A DNA stretch of 64,000 nucleotides, taken from assembly GCF_001270495.1 (NCBI RefSeq), contig NZ_LGUR01000002.1:188633-252632 (forward strand), read 5' to 3'. The stretch comes from Streptomyces viridochromogenes (GTDB lineage: Bacteria > Actinomycetota > Actinomycetes > Streptomycetales > Streptomycetaceae). The notes below the pieces were generated by a model. That model was not told the origin of the DNA and made no database searches. It saw nothing but the letters and a program-made list of their open reading frames with translations. Below, one piece after another: positions 42,301 through 50,227 of the stretch. How positions within the stretch are numbered: the stretch's first letter is position 1; each line of letters opens with the position of its first letter. The position numbers and the translations under genes were made by a program.

Positions 42301-45300
42301 GACCACAAGGTGGCCGGATCCGTGCTGTTTCCCGCGACCGGTTACGTCGAGATGGCCCTGGCCGCCGGCCGGCGGGTGCTGGACGGACCCGTGGAGCTGG
42401 ACTGGCTGGAGGTGAGCCGCCCGCTGGTGGTCCCGTGGGGCAGGGCCGGGGACGTCCGCGTGCAGCTGGCGTTCTCACCCGACGACGGCATGGTGTCCGT
42501 CACCAGCACCGAGGCCGTCGACGGCACCGAAGCCGACGGCACGCTGCCCCGCCCGCACGCCCGGGGCCGGGTCCGTGAGCTGATCGGCCGCCCGCCCGCG
42601 CGGGTCGACCCGGCCCGGGTGCGCGCCCGCTGTGCCCGCCGCGGCGACGTTGCCGCCCTGTACCGCGAACTGGCCGTGAGCGGCCTGGAGTACGGGCCCG
42701 CGTTCCGGCAGCTCGTGCGGCTGCACCTCGGGGAGGCGGAGGTGCTGGCCGCCTACCGGCACACCACGGACGCGGCCGACACCGCGCGATACGTGGCGCA
42801 TCCGGCGCTGCTCGACGGTGCGCTGCACGCGTGCGTGCCCCTCGCCGCCGCCCGCGCGGATGCCGGGGAAGCCTGGCTGCCCGCCTCGATCGGGGCCGTA
42901 CGCGTCTGGCGGAGCCCGTCCCCGACGGGGCTGGTCCATGTCCGCGACCGCACGCGCGGCACCGCCGAGCTCTGCTTCGACATCACCGTCACCGACCCGG
43001 ACGGCAGCGTCACCGTCGAACTGGACGGTGTGCGCATGCGGCGCCTGCCCGGCCCGGCCGACCGGGCTCCGCGGCGGTACGAGACGGTGCTGCGCGCCAC
43101 GCCGCACCTCCACCTGCCGGCCGCGCCCTCTCCGCTGCCCGGCAACCACGACCTCGCCGACGCCGTCGCGGGCAGCGTCGACGCGGCGCGGGCAGACTCC
43201 CGCTCGGTGCGCTCCGCGGAGTTCATGGACCGGCTCAAGGAGCTGACCGCCCATGTGACCGCGGTCGCGTTCGCGGACCTGCTGCCCGCGGGCAGGGCCG
43301 GGTTCACGCCCGCCGACCTGGTCCGGCAGGGCATGCTCCCCGGACACGAGCGGTTGGCGCGGGCCCTGCTCCGGCTGACGGCCCGGCACGGCCTGGCCAC
43401 CGTCGCCGAGGACGGCACGTGGCGGCTGTCCGGCACCGCGGCCCCGGCGCCCCTGCTGTCCCGGCTGCCGCTGGACTTCCCGGCCTTCACCGCCGAAGTA
43501 CAGCTGGCCGTCCGTCAGTTGACGCATCTGCCTCAGGTTCTGCGCGGCGGGCAGGAGGCACTGCACCTACTCACCGACCAGGGCTCACGCGGGGCCTTCG
43601 AGCAGTTCTACGACCTCGCGCCGACCTGCCGGGGCCACAACCGGGTCCTGGCCGCGCTCATGGCGGAGGTCGTGCGGGTCTGGCCCCGGGACCGTCCCCT
43701 GCGGATCCTGGAGATCGGCGCGGGCACGGGTGGCGCCACCGGCGCCCTGCTCCCGCTGCTGCCGCCGGAGCGCGCCGTCTACCACTTCACCGATGTCTCC
43801 GCGGGCTTCTTCGCCCGCGCCCAACGCCGTTTCGGTGACCACCCCTTCGTCGACTATCGCCCGCTGGACCTGAACGCCGACCCCGGCGAGCAGGGCTTCG
43901 CCGAAGGCGCCTACGACCTGGTCGTCGCGGCCAACTCCCTGCACACCGCGGCCGACCTGCGCACGGCCCTGGGCAGGGTGCGCGGGCTGCTGGCACCCGG
44001 TGGCCGGCTGCTCGCCTTCGAGACGCACGACACGGACTATCTGCTGCCGTTCTTCGGCACGCTGGACAGCTTCTGGGACCAGGACGACGAAGTGCGGCCG
44101 GATTCGCCCTTGCTGGGCCGGGACCAGTGGCTCGACGTGCTGCGAGCGGGCGGCTTCACCGATGTCGTCTGTCTGAGGGAGATCATCGCGCCGGCCGAGG
44201 AGGTCGCCTCGGTGCTGCTGGCCTCGGCACCCGGGTACGAGACCGCTCAGCCCGTGGTCGCCGGCCCGGACAACGGCGCCCGGTGGATCGTGGCCACCGA
44301 GAGCAGTGCGGACACTCTGCTGGCCGAGCACCTCGGGGCGTTGCTGACCGGCGGCGGAACGCGATCCGTTCCGGTGCTGCCCGCTCCCGTCGACCCGGTG
44401 GCCTGGACGGCGGCGCTCGCCGAGGACGGTGACCCGGCGGTCGTACTCCTGCTCGGCGAGGCACCGGCCGCCCCGGAGCCGATGCTCGACCAGGCAGTAC
44501 GCCGTGCGGCCGTACTGCGCGCCCTGGCCTCGGCCTGCCGGAGTCTGCCCGACGGCAACCGGCCGGCGCTGTGGCTGGTGACCCGGCCCAGCGGCGCGCT
44601 GCCCGCTCCCGAACGGGCCGACCAGCCGCAGGACGCCGCCGCCTGGGGCATGGCCCGCACCCTGGCCAACGAACACCCCGGCCTGCGGGTGACCCGGCTG
44701 TCCCTGGAGCGCCTCGGCGACCCGGCCGCCGACGCGCACCGGCTGGCCCGTGAACTGCTGGAGCCCCCCGCCCCGTCCGGTGACGACGCCGGCACCGCGG
44801 CACGTGAGGACGAGATCGTGCTCACCTCGGGCGGCCGTTTCGTAGCCCGGGAGCGCGAACTCCCGTCCGGTGAGCACACCGTGCCGAGCGGCGACGAGCC
44901 CTTCGCACTGGAGATCGGCGCACCCGGTCTGTCGTACGAGCCGGTCTGGGCGCGGGCCCGGCCCGTCGCCCCCGGGGTGGGCGAGGTGGTGATCGCCGTA
45001 CGTGCCGCCGCGCTCAACTACCGCGACATCATGCTGGCGACCGGTCTGCTGCCCCCGGAGGCGAACGAGACGGGCCCCGGCGAGCAGGGACCAGGCATCG
45101 AATGCGCCGGAATCGTCACGGCCGTGGGCGAGGGCGTCCACGTCCTCGCCGTCGGGGACCGGGTGTGCACGGCCGCCCGGGGCTCGCTTGCCTCGCACAC
45201 GGTGGCTCCCGCGGCGGCCGTGGTGCGGATTCCCGACGGTCTCGGTTTCGCGGAGGCCGCGACCCTGCCGGTGGCCTTCCTCACGGTCCACTACGCGCTG

Positions 45301-47028
45301 CACGACCTGGCCCGGTTGACGGCCGGGGAGACCGTGCTGGTGCACGGCGCCGCCGGCGGGGTCGGGCTGGCCGCCCTCCAGTACGCCCGCCTCGTGGGCG
45401 CCACCGTGATCGCCACCGCGGGCAGCCCGGCCAAGCGTGAACTGCTGCGGGCCCTGGGCGTCGAGCACGTACTGGACTCCCGCAGCCTCGACTTCGCCGG
45501 TCAGGCGCTGCGGATCACCGGTGGGCGCGGGGTCGACGTGGTGGTCAACTCGCTGGCCGGGCAGGCCATCGACCGGGGCCTGGAGACCCTGCGGCCCGGC
45601 GGCCGGTTCGTCGAACTCGGCAAGCGGGACATCTACGCCAACAAACCGCTGCTCATGCGGCCCTTCAGCCGCAACATCGCCTTCTTCGGCGTCGACGTCA
45701 CCGCCCTGCTGTCCCACGAGGCCGGCCTCGTGGCCGGTCGGCGGCTGCTGGCGGAGGTCGCCGTACGGGTGGCGGACGGTCGCTACCGGCCGCTGCCGCA
45801 CACGGTGTACCCGGCCGCACGGGTCAAGGAGGCGTTCGGGCTCCTTCAGCACTCGCGGCACGTCGGCAAGGTCGTGGTGAGCCTCGATCCGCAGGACGGC
45901 CCGATTCCGGTCCGCACCCGGCCCGAGCCGCCCCGCCTCGATCCCGACGGCAGCTTCCTGGTCACGGGCGGGCTGAGCGGGTTCGGTGCCGCCACCGCCC
46001 GCCGGCTCGCCGAACGCGGGGCCCGCCACCTGGCCCTGGTCTCCCGGCGCGGCGCCGACGGCCCCGAGGCGGCCGCGGTGTTGTCAGATCTGGCCGAGCG
46101 GGGCGTGACGGCCACGCCGTACGCCGCGGACGTCACTGACGCCGCTGCCATGGCCGAGGTGATCGGCCGTATCGACGCCACCGGGCATCGGCTCGCGGGA
46201 GTCGTCCATGCGGCCATGACGCTGGACGACGCCCCGCTCACCGAGCTGACCGACGAGCGGATCCGCGCGGTCCTGGCCCCCAAGATGGCCGGGGCGGCGG
46301 TCCTCGACGCGCTGACCCGCGAGCACGACCTGCGGCTGTTCTGGCTGTACTCCTCCGTCAGCGCGGCCGTCGGCAACGTCAAGCAGTCCGCCTACGCCGG
46401 CGGGAACCTGTTCACCGAAGCGCTGGCCCGGCAACGACACGGCCACGGGGCAGCCGTCGCCGTCGCCTGGGGTGCGCTCGGGGACTGCGGCCATGTCGCC
46501 CGTGAGAACCTGGCACCGGCCCTGGAGTCCTTCGGTATCGCCTCGCTCGGCTCCCGCGAGGCACTGGACGCCCTGGAGACGCTGACGGCGTCCGGTACCG
46601 CCGTCGCAGGCATCGGCCGCTACGACTGGTCCCGGCTGCCCACCCTGCTGCCCGCCGTCGCGGCACCCCGGTTCGCGGCGCTGCTGCCCGTCGGCGGCGA
46701 CCTCGGCGGACACTCCCGGCAGGACCTCGTGACCGCCCTGGCCGGCCTCACCGCGGACGAGGCGCTGGAGGCCGTCAGCGGCACGCTCGCCGAACTGCTG
46801 GCCCGGATCCTGCAGACCGACGTCACGCGTCTCGACGCACGTCAGCCGCTCCAGGACCACGGAGTGGACTCCCTGATGGCCGCCGAGCTGCTGACCACGC
46901 TGCGGCAACGCCTCGATGTCGAGATCCCGCCGATGGAACTCCTCCAGGGCGGCATCACCCTCACCGACCTCGCCCGCCATGTGCTGCTGCGCCTCGGCGT
47001 CCGCACCACCGACACCGCCAACGGCTGA
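39343..47028 (+). CDS. Type I polyketide synthase, KS-AT-DH-MT-ER-KR-ACP (fully reducing, C-methylating)
   Basis: Residues count from ATG 39343; ATG 39394, after a G-rich tract, may be the true start. KS (about 45-460): Cys218 in DTACSSS, His353 in HGTGT, His392 in SNVGHLEP. AT (580-880): Ser689 in GHSVGE and His791 in YAFHS, a mixed specificity motif. DH (910-1190): His988 in DHKVAGSVLFP and Asp1158 in LLDGALH. C-methyltransferase (about 1370-1630) with EIGAGTGG at 1457. ER (1870-2190): ALNYRDIM and VHGAAGGVG. KR (2200-2440): TGGLSGFG, LDD at 2294-2296 (B-type), Tyr2351. ACP: Ser2510 in GVDSLMA. All catalytic residues are intact. One module with this order resembles iterative highly reducing fungal PKSs. 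No thioesterase. The next gene starts 14 bp downstream. Confidence 0.92.
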   Translation: MTSWSLDCTGFRDWGVGMVGDLSVKDDEGHKGDKGSDASAGASAEAGTFAIVGLGCRLPGGIVDLAGLWEALEAGRDLVGEIPEDRFEAARFVDTAMPRPGKSYTARGGFLADIAQFDADYFGISPREAAQMDPQHRLLLETAVEALDDAGIDPGTLAGSDTCVFIGISDFSYAGLQMIRARQMNAYSMAGGAHSIAANRLSHFFDLRGPSMVIDTACSSSLVAVERACRELASGGSRVALAGGVNLLLSPNGFVGFSQASMLSKRGRCAAFSADADGFVRAEGAGVVVLKPLADAVADGDRIHGVIAASGSNCDGRTAGLSLPSARAQEDLLRQVYERAGIAPDEVVYVEAHGTGTQAGDPAECAALGRVLGVARSVGPLPIGSVKSNVGHLEPASGMAGLFKALAVLRHGTIPASLHLEPLNPGIDFAGLGLEPVERARPLAAPEGRRFVGVNSFGFGGANAHVVVGPPPVAVPRPRVEAAAVRIPAAGLPVIASGRTPQAAVEAARRLAARLTGVAASEPSSEEPSSEGLSEFYDIAATTGVRRARHRYRRVALAATPREAARILSGGDVPGEGVAGAGVTGEGVTGEAVERGRVALVFAGNGSQWAGMAADLLDDAVFRAEVDAVDGALAPRLGWSVAAALGRPVDEWGLEATEVSQPLLFAVQAGITAVLRERGVRWRLALGHSVGEVAAAYAVGALTLQEAAWVVAERSRAQAVTAGRGRMAAVGLSAAEAEKVLSAHPGLVVAAVNSGRDVTLAGPVDQLKSLGDELAAREVFFRLMDLDYAFHSPVMERIRTPLAAGLAGLAPQGDTGALISTVTGGPVPESGLDAEYWWRNVREPVRFAAAVQHALDTGVDVLLEVGPHPVLRTFLHRIAAGHGRVALLAALRRDTAGPTALRRSVEALIAAGAEMDWARWFPRPPRVADLPAYPWQRKRHWSGTPQQWVISSGSGRLDHPLLGERLPTAEPSWQGPVEPALVPWLVDHKVAGSVLFPATGYVEMALAAGRRVLDGPVELDWLEVSRPLVVPWGRAGDVRVQLAFSPDDGMVSVTSTEAVDGTEADGTLPRPHARGRVRELIGRPPARVDPARVRARCARRGDVAALYRELAVSGLEYGPAFRQLVRLHLGEAEVLAAYRHTTDAADTARYVAHPALLDGALHACVPLAAARADAGEAWLPASIGAVRVWRSPSPTGLVHVRDRTRGTAELCFDITVTDPDGSVTVELDGVRMRRLPGPADRAPRRYETVLRATPHLHLPAAPSPLPGNHDLADAVAGSVDAARADSRSVRSAEFMDRLKELTAHVTAVAFADLLPAGRAGFTPADLVRQGMLPGHERLARALLRLTARHGLATVAEDGTWRLSGTAAPAPLLSRLPLDFPAFTAEVQLAVRQLTHLPQVLRGGQEALHLLTDQGSRGAFEQFYDLAPTCRGHNRVLAALMAEVVRVWPRDRPLRILEIGAGTGGATGALLPLLPPERAVYHFTDVSAGFFARAQRRFGDHPFVDYRPLDLNADPGEQGFAEGAYDLVVAANSLHTAADLRTALGRVRGLLAPGGRLLAFETHDTDYLLPFFGTLDSFWDQDDEVRPDSPLLGRDQWLDVLRAGGFTDVVCLREIIAPAEEVASVLLASAPGYETAQPVVAGPDNGARWIVATESSADTLLAEHLGALLTGGGTRSVPVLPAPVDPVAWTAALAEDGDPAVVLLLGEAPAAPEPMLDQAVRRAAVLRALASACRSLPDGNRPALWLVTRPSGALPAPERADQPQDAAAWGMARTLANEHPGLRVTRLSLERLGDPAADAHRLARELLEPPAPSGDDAGTAAREDEIVLTSGGRFVARERELPSGEHTVPSGDEPFALEIGAPGLSYEPVWARARPVAPGVGEVVIAVRAAALNYRDIMLATGLLPPEANETGPGEQGPGIECAGIVTAVGEGVHVLAVGDRVCTAARGSLASHTVAPAAAVVRIPDGLGFAEAATLPVAFLTVHYALHDLARLTAGETVLVHGAAGGVGLAALQYARLVGATVIATAGSPAKRELLRALGVEHVLDSRSLDFAGQALRITGGRGVDVVVNSLAGQAIDRGLETLRPGGRFVELGKRDIYANKPLLMRPFSRNIAFFGVDVTALLSHEAGLVAGRRLLAEVAVRVADGRYRPLPHTVYPAARVKEAFGLLQHSRHVGKVVVSLDPQDGPIPVRTRPEPPRLDPDGSFLVTGGLSGFGAATARRLAERGARHLALVSRRGADGPEAAAVLSDLAERGVTATPYAADVTDAAAMAEVIGRIDATGHRLAGVVHAAMTLDDAPLTELTDERIRAVLAPKMAGAAVLDALTREHDLRLFWLYSSVSAAVGNVKQSAYAGGNLFTEALARQRHGHGAAVAVAWGALGDCGHVARENLAPALESFGIASLGSREALDALETLTASGTAVAGIGRYDWSRLPTLLPAVAAPRFAALLPVGGDLGGHSRQDLVTALAGLTADEALEAVSGTLAELLARILQTDVTRLDARQPLQDHGVDSLMAAELLTTLRQRLDVEIPPMELLQGGITLTDLARHVLLRLGVRTTDTANG

Positions 47029-47042
47029 GAGAGAGGCCTGTC

Positions 47043-49964
47043 ATGGTGACCTGTCAGGAACCGCACGGCCCGGCGACGGGCTCCGTCGAAGGCATGCTCG
47101 GCTTCGGCCCGCTCATCGGCGGCGTCTGCGTCCCCGACCACACCGAGTGGGTGTACACGATCCGCGCGAGCGCGCTGATCGACGATCCGATCGGCGCCAC
47201 CTGCTACCGCAACGCGCTCAACGCCGGGCGCATGGGCCCCGACGCCCACCCCGAGACGATCCTGGGACGCTGCGCCCTCGCCGGACCGGACCACCTGGAC
47301 GCCGCGCTGCGCGCCGCACGGGGCGCGGCGGCCGAGTGGGGCGGCAGCACCCAGGGCCGACGCGCGGCGCTCGCCGAGGCGTTCCGCGCGGGGCTGCGGG
47401 AACACGCGGACGCTCTGACCCGGCTGCTGGTGGAGGAAGGGCACCCGGTCCGGCTGGCCCGGACGGAGGTCGCCGACCTCCTCACCTTCTTCGGCCCTGA
47501 GACCACCGAGTGGTGTCTGGGGCAGATGGAGACCCGGCACACGGCCGACGGCCGGACGGTGGTGCTGCGCCGGGTACCGGACGGCGTGGTGTGCGTACAG
47601 CCGCCGCAGAACACCCCGGCGCTCAGTGTCGGGGCGGCCTTCCAGTCCGTGCTGGCCGGCAACGCACTGGTGGTGCGGCTGTCCCGGCACGCGCCGATCG
47701 CCGCCATGTATCTGCTGGAACGCGTCGCCGTGCCCGCGCTCGCCGAGGCCGGCGCCCCGCCCGGCGTCCTGTCGGCGCTGTGCACCGACCCGACCCAGGC
47801 GCTGGACGCGTGGCTGGCCAGTCCGCTGGTGGACGACGTGCTGTATTTCGGCGACTCGATCCGCGGCGAGCAACTCGAGAAGGCGTGCCTCGCCGCCGGG
47901 AAGAAGCCGATCCTGGAACTCGGCGGCAACGACATGGTCGTGGTGTGGCGGGACGCGCCCCTCGACCAGGCCGTGGCGGCGCTGATGGAGTCGTACCACG
48001 GCAGTGGCCAGATCTGCTGCGCGCCCAACATCGCCCTGGTGCATCCGGAGATCGCCGACGAACTCACCGACCGGCTGACCGAGCGGGTCCGGGCCCTGCG
48101 GCCCGGGTTCCCCGACGATCCCGAGGTGGTGCTGGCCGCCACGCCCAACACCGCGGGATACGACGCCACGCTCGCCGACGCCCGGCGGGCGGGCGCCCGC
48201 GTGCTGGCCGGCGGACGTCATCTGGACGTCCGGGGCCGCGAGAGCGACGTGGCCGTGTTCGCCGAGCCGGCTCTCGTGCGGGTCGACGGGCTCGGCCGGG
48301 CGCGGGAGTTGCGCTCGGTCCGGTACGAGACGTTCTTCCCCCTGCTGACCCTGGCCGTCCCCCACCCCGTCGCCGACGACGACGAACTCCTCACCGAGAT
48401 GGTGTCGTTCGTCGCCACCGGTACGTACGGTCTGCGCAACTCCCTTTGGACGCAGGCCCCGGAGGTCATCGACCGGTTCGTCCGGGACGTCCGCTCGTGC
48501 GGTCAGCTGCGGGTGAACGACTCGCACCTCGCGGGGGTTCCGTTCCTGTCGAACCACGGCGGGCCGGGCCTGAGCGGCGACCGGTTCGGCGAACTCAACT
48601 ACCCCATGCTGCGCACCAGCCGCCTTCAGGGCGTGTCCGTCGCACAGTCCGCGGCCCCTTCCCCGGCTGCCGCCCCGTATGTCCCGGCGCAGCCCAGGCC
48701 GAGGGTCGAGGCCGTCAGGGAGTACCCGCCCGGCTGGCCGCCCGAGGACCTGCCCGGCGGTCTGCCGGCCCCGTTCACCGAGGCGTTCCACCACGACCCC
48801 TACCCGACGCTGCACTGGCTGCGCGAGCACCGCCCGGTGAGCCGGGTCAGCAGCCCGGACGGTCCGGGCTGGCTACTGACCCGCTACGACGACGTCCGCA
48901 CCGCTCACACCGACCCGCGCGTGACCTGCGACAGCAAACGCATCCCGGCCGGTCTGATGTGGCTGCGGCACTGGCCGTCCGAACTGCGGGAGCGGCTGTT
49001 CGTGCACCTGCTGGACAGCGACGACCCGCGCCACGCCGAACTGCGCGCCGTCATGCGGCCGTTCTTCACCCCCACCCGGCAGGAGCAGTGGCGCACCCGG
49101 GTGCAGCGCATCGTCGACACCCGCATCGACCGGATCGTCGGCCGGGGCAGTGGCGATCTCATGGCGGCCGTGGCGTACCCGCTGGGCGGCAACGTCCTGT
49201 TCTCGGTGCTCGGCGCCACCCCGCCCCAGATGAACCATCTGCGGGCGATGATCTGGCGTACGGCCGAGTGGAACAACGACGTCCCCTACGTCGCGGCGCT
49301 CGCCCACGAGGTCGACGCGTTCGTCCGCGCGGCGGTCGCCGAGAAGCGCCGCTCCCCGGGCGACGACCTGATCTCGCTGCTGGTCCGGGCCCGCGACCAG
49401 GACGACCTGATCAGCGAGGACGAACTGCACGGCCAGGTCATGATGATGCTCGTGGCGGGCCAGGACCCCAGCATCAACAGCGTCGGCAACAGCCTGCACG
49501 CCCTGCTCGCCCACCCCGGCCAGCTGGCCGCGCTGCGCGACGACCCCTCCCTCATGGCGACCGGCATGAACGAACTGCTCCGCTACGAGAGCCCGTTGCC
49601 GTTCACGAGTTGGCGGGGCACGCTCGAACCCGTCGACTTCGGCGAGGTGACCGTCCCGGCCGGCGACTCCCTGTTCCTGTGCCTGGGCGCGGCCAACCGG
49701 GACCCGACGCGTTTCTCCGACCCCGACCGCCTCGACCTGCACCGCCCGACACCGGGCCATCTCGCCTTCGGACACGGCGCCCACTACTGCCTGGGTGCCC
49801 ATATCGGTCGTATGACGGCCGAGGCCGCCGTCACCACCGTGCTGCGCAGACTGCCCGGCCTGCGGCTGGACGGCACGCCACGGTGGCGGCCCAGCATGTT
49901 CGAGCGCGGGCTCAGCGTCCTGCCGGTCGCCTGGGACGTCCCGCGGAAGGGATGCGCCCGGTGA
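47043..49964 (+). CDS. Aldehyde dehydrogenase-cytochrome P450 fusion protein
   Basis: The 973-residue protein joins two enzymes. Residues about 50-530 are an NAD(P)-dependent aldehyde dehydrogenase, with the general base Glu292 in LELGGND and the nucleophile Cys325 in SGQICCAPN. A Pro-rich linker (SPAAAPYVPAQPRPRVEAVR) follows. Residues about 580-970 are a soluble bacterial P450: ExxR at 844-847 (ELLRY) and haem Cys916 in FGHGAHYCLG. The I-helix reads AGQDPS (805-810), lacking the usual Thr. It starts 14 bp after the PKS and its stop overlaps the next GTG. It probably acts on the PKS product, as release or terminal oxidation; direction is unknown. A sequencing error joining two genes is unlikely because the linker frame is clean. 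Confidence 0.88.
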   Translation: MVTCQEPHGPATGSVEGMLGFGPLIGGVCVPDHTEWVYTIRASALIDDPIGATCYRNALNAGRMGPDAHPETILGRCALAGPDHLDAALRAARGAAAEWGGSTQGRRAALAEAFRAGLREHADALTRLLVEEGHPVRLARTEVADLLTFFGPETTEWCLGQMETRHTADGRTVVLRRVPDGVVCVQPPQNTPALSVGAAFQSVLAGNALVVRLSRHAPIAAMYLLERVAVPALAEAGAPPGVLSALCTDPTQALDAWLASPLVDDVLYFGDSIRGEQLEKACLAAGKKPILELGGNDMVVVWRDAPLDQAVAALMESYHGSGQICCAPNIALVHPEIADELTDRLTERVRALRPGFPDDPEVVLAATPNTAGYDATLADARRAGARVLAGGRHLDVRGRESDVAVFAEPALVRVDGLGRARELRSVRYETFFPLLTLAVPHPVADDDELLTEMVSFVATGTYGLRNSLWTQAPEVIDRFVRDVRSCGQLRVNDSHLAGVPFLSNHGGPGLSGDRFGELNYPMLRTSRLQGVSVAQSAAPSPAAAPYVPAQPRPRVEAVREYPPGWPPEDLPGGLPAPFTEAFHHDPYPTLHWLREHRPVSRVSSPDGPGWLLTRYDDVRTAHTDPRVTCDSKRIPAGLMWLRHWPSELRERLFVHLLDSDDPRHAELRAVMRPFFTPTRQEQWRTRVQRIVDTRIDRIVGRGSGDLMAAVAYPLGGNVLFSVLGATPPQMNHLRAMIWRTAEWNNDVPYVAALAHEVDAFVRAAVAEKRRSPGDDLISLLVRARDQDDLISEDELHGQVMMMLVAGQDPSINSVGNSLHALLAHPGQLAALRDDPSLMATGMNELLRYESPLPFTSWRGTLEPVDFGEVTVPAGDSLFLCLGAANRDPTRFSDPDRLDLHRPTPGHLAFGHGAHYCLGAHIGRMTAEAAVTTVLRRLPGLRLDGTPRWRPSMFERGLSVLPVAWDVPRKGCAR

Positions 49965-50227
49965 ACCGCTCCGAGATCCTCGCCGAACTGAAGGCGATGC
50001 TCGCCGAGTTCGGTGACGTCGACCCGGAGCAGGTCGACGAGCAGACCGCGTTCATCGCGGACCTCGGTCTCGACTCGCTCGTCCTGGTACGGATGACCGT
50101 CGTCGCGGAGAAGCGGTTCGGGGTGCGCATCCCCGACGAGGTCGCCTGGGAGCTGCACACGGTCGGCGCCGTGGTCGGCCATGTCGAGCAGGCCCTGAGC
50201 GGGCGGATCGGAGCCGGCGGTGAGTGA
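49961..50227 (+). CDS. Stand-alone acyl carrier protein
   Basis: GTG 49961 overlaps the stop of the fusion gene (GTGA) and follows GGAAGGGA; ATG 49952 is the alternative. The 88-residue protein is an ACP with the phosphopantetheine site Ser39 in DLGLDSLVLVRM and a helix ending WELHTVGAVVGHVEQAL. It overlaps the start of the FAAL gene by eight bases. The tight coupling argues that it is the carrier onto which the FAAL loads its acyl chain. Confidence 0.9.
   Translation: MNRSEILAELKAMLAEFGDVDPEQVDEQTAFIADLGLDSLVLVRMTVVAEKRFGVRIPDEVAWELHTVGAVVGHVEQALSGRIGAGGE

Noticed and set aside
43585..46029. 814-codon minus-strand open frame opposite the PKS MT/ER
   Set aside because: Same cause; no recognisable motif, and the plus strand is unambiguous.
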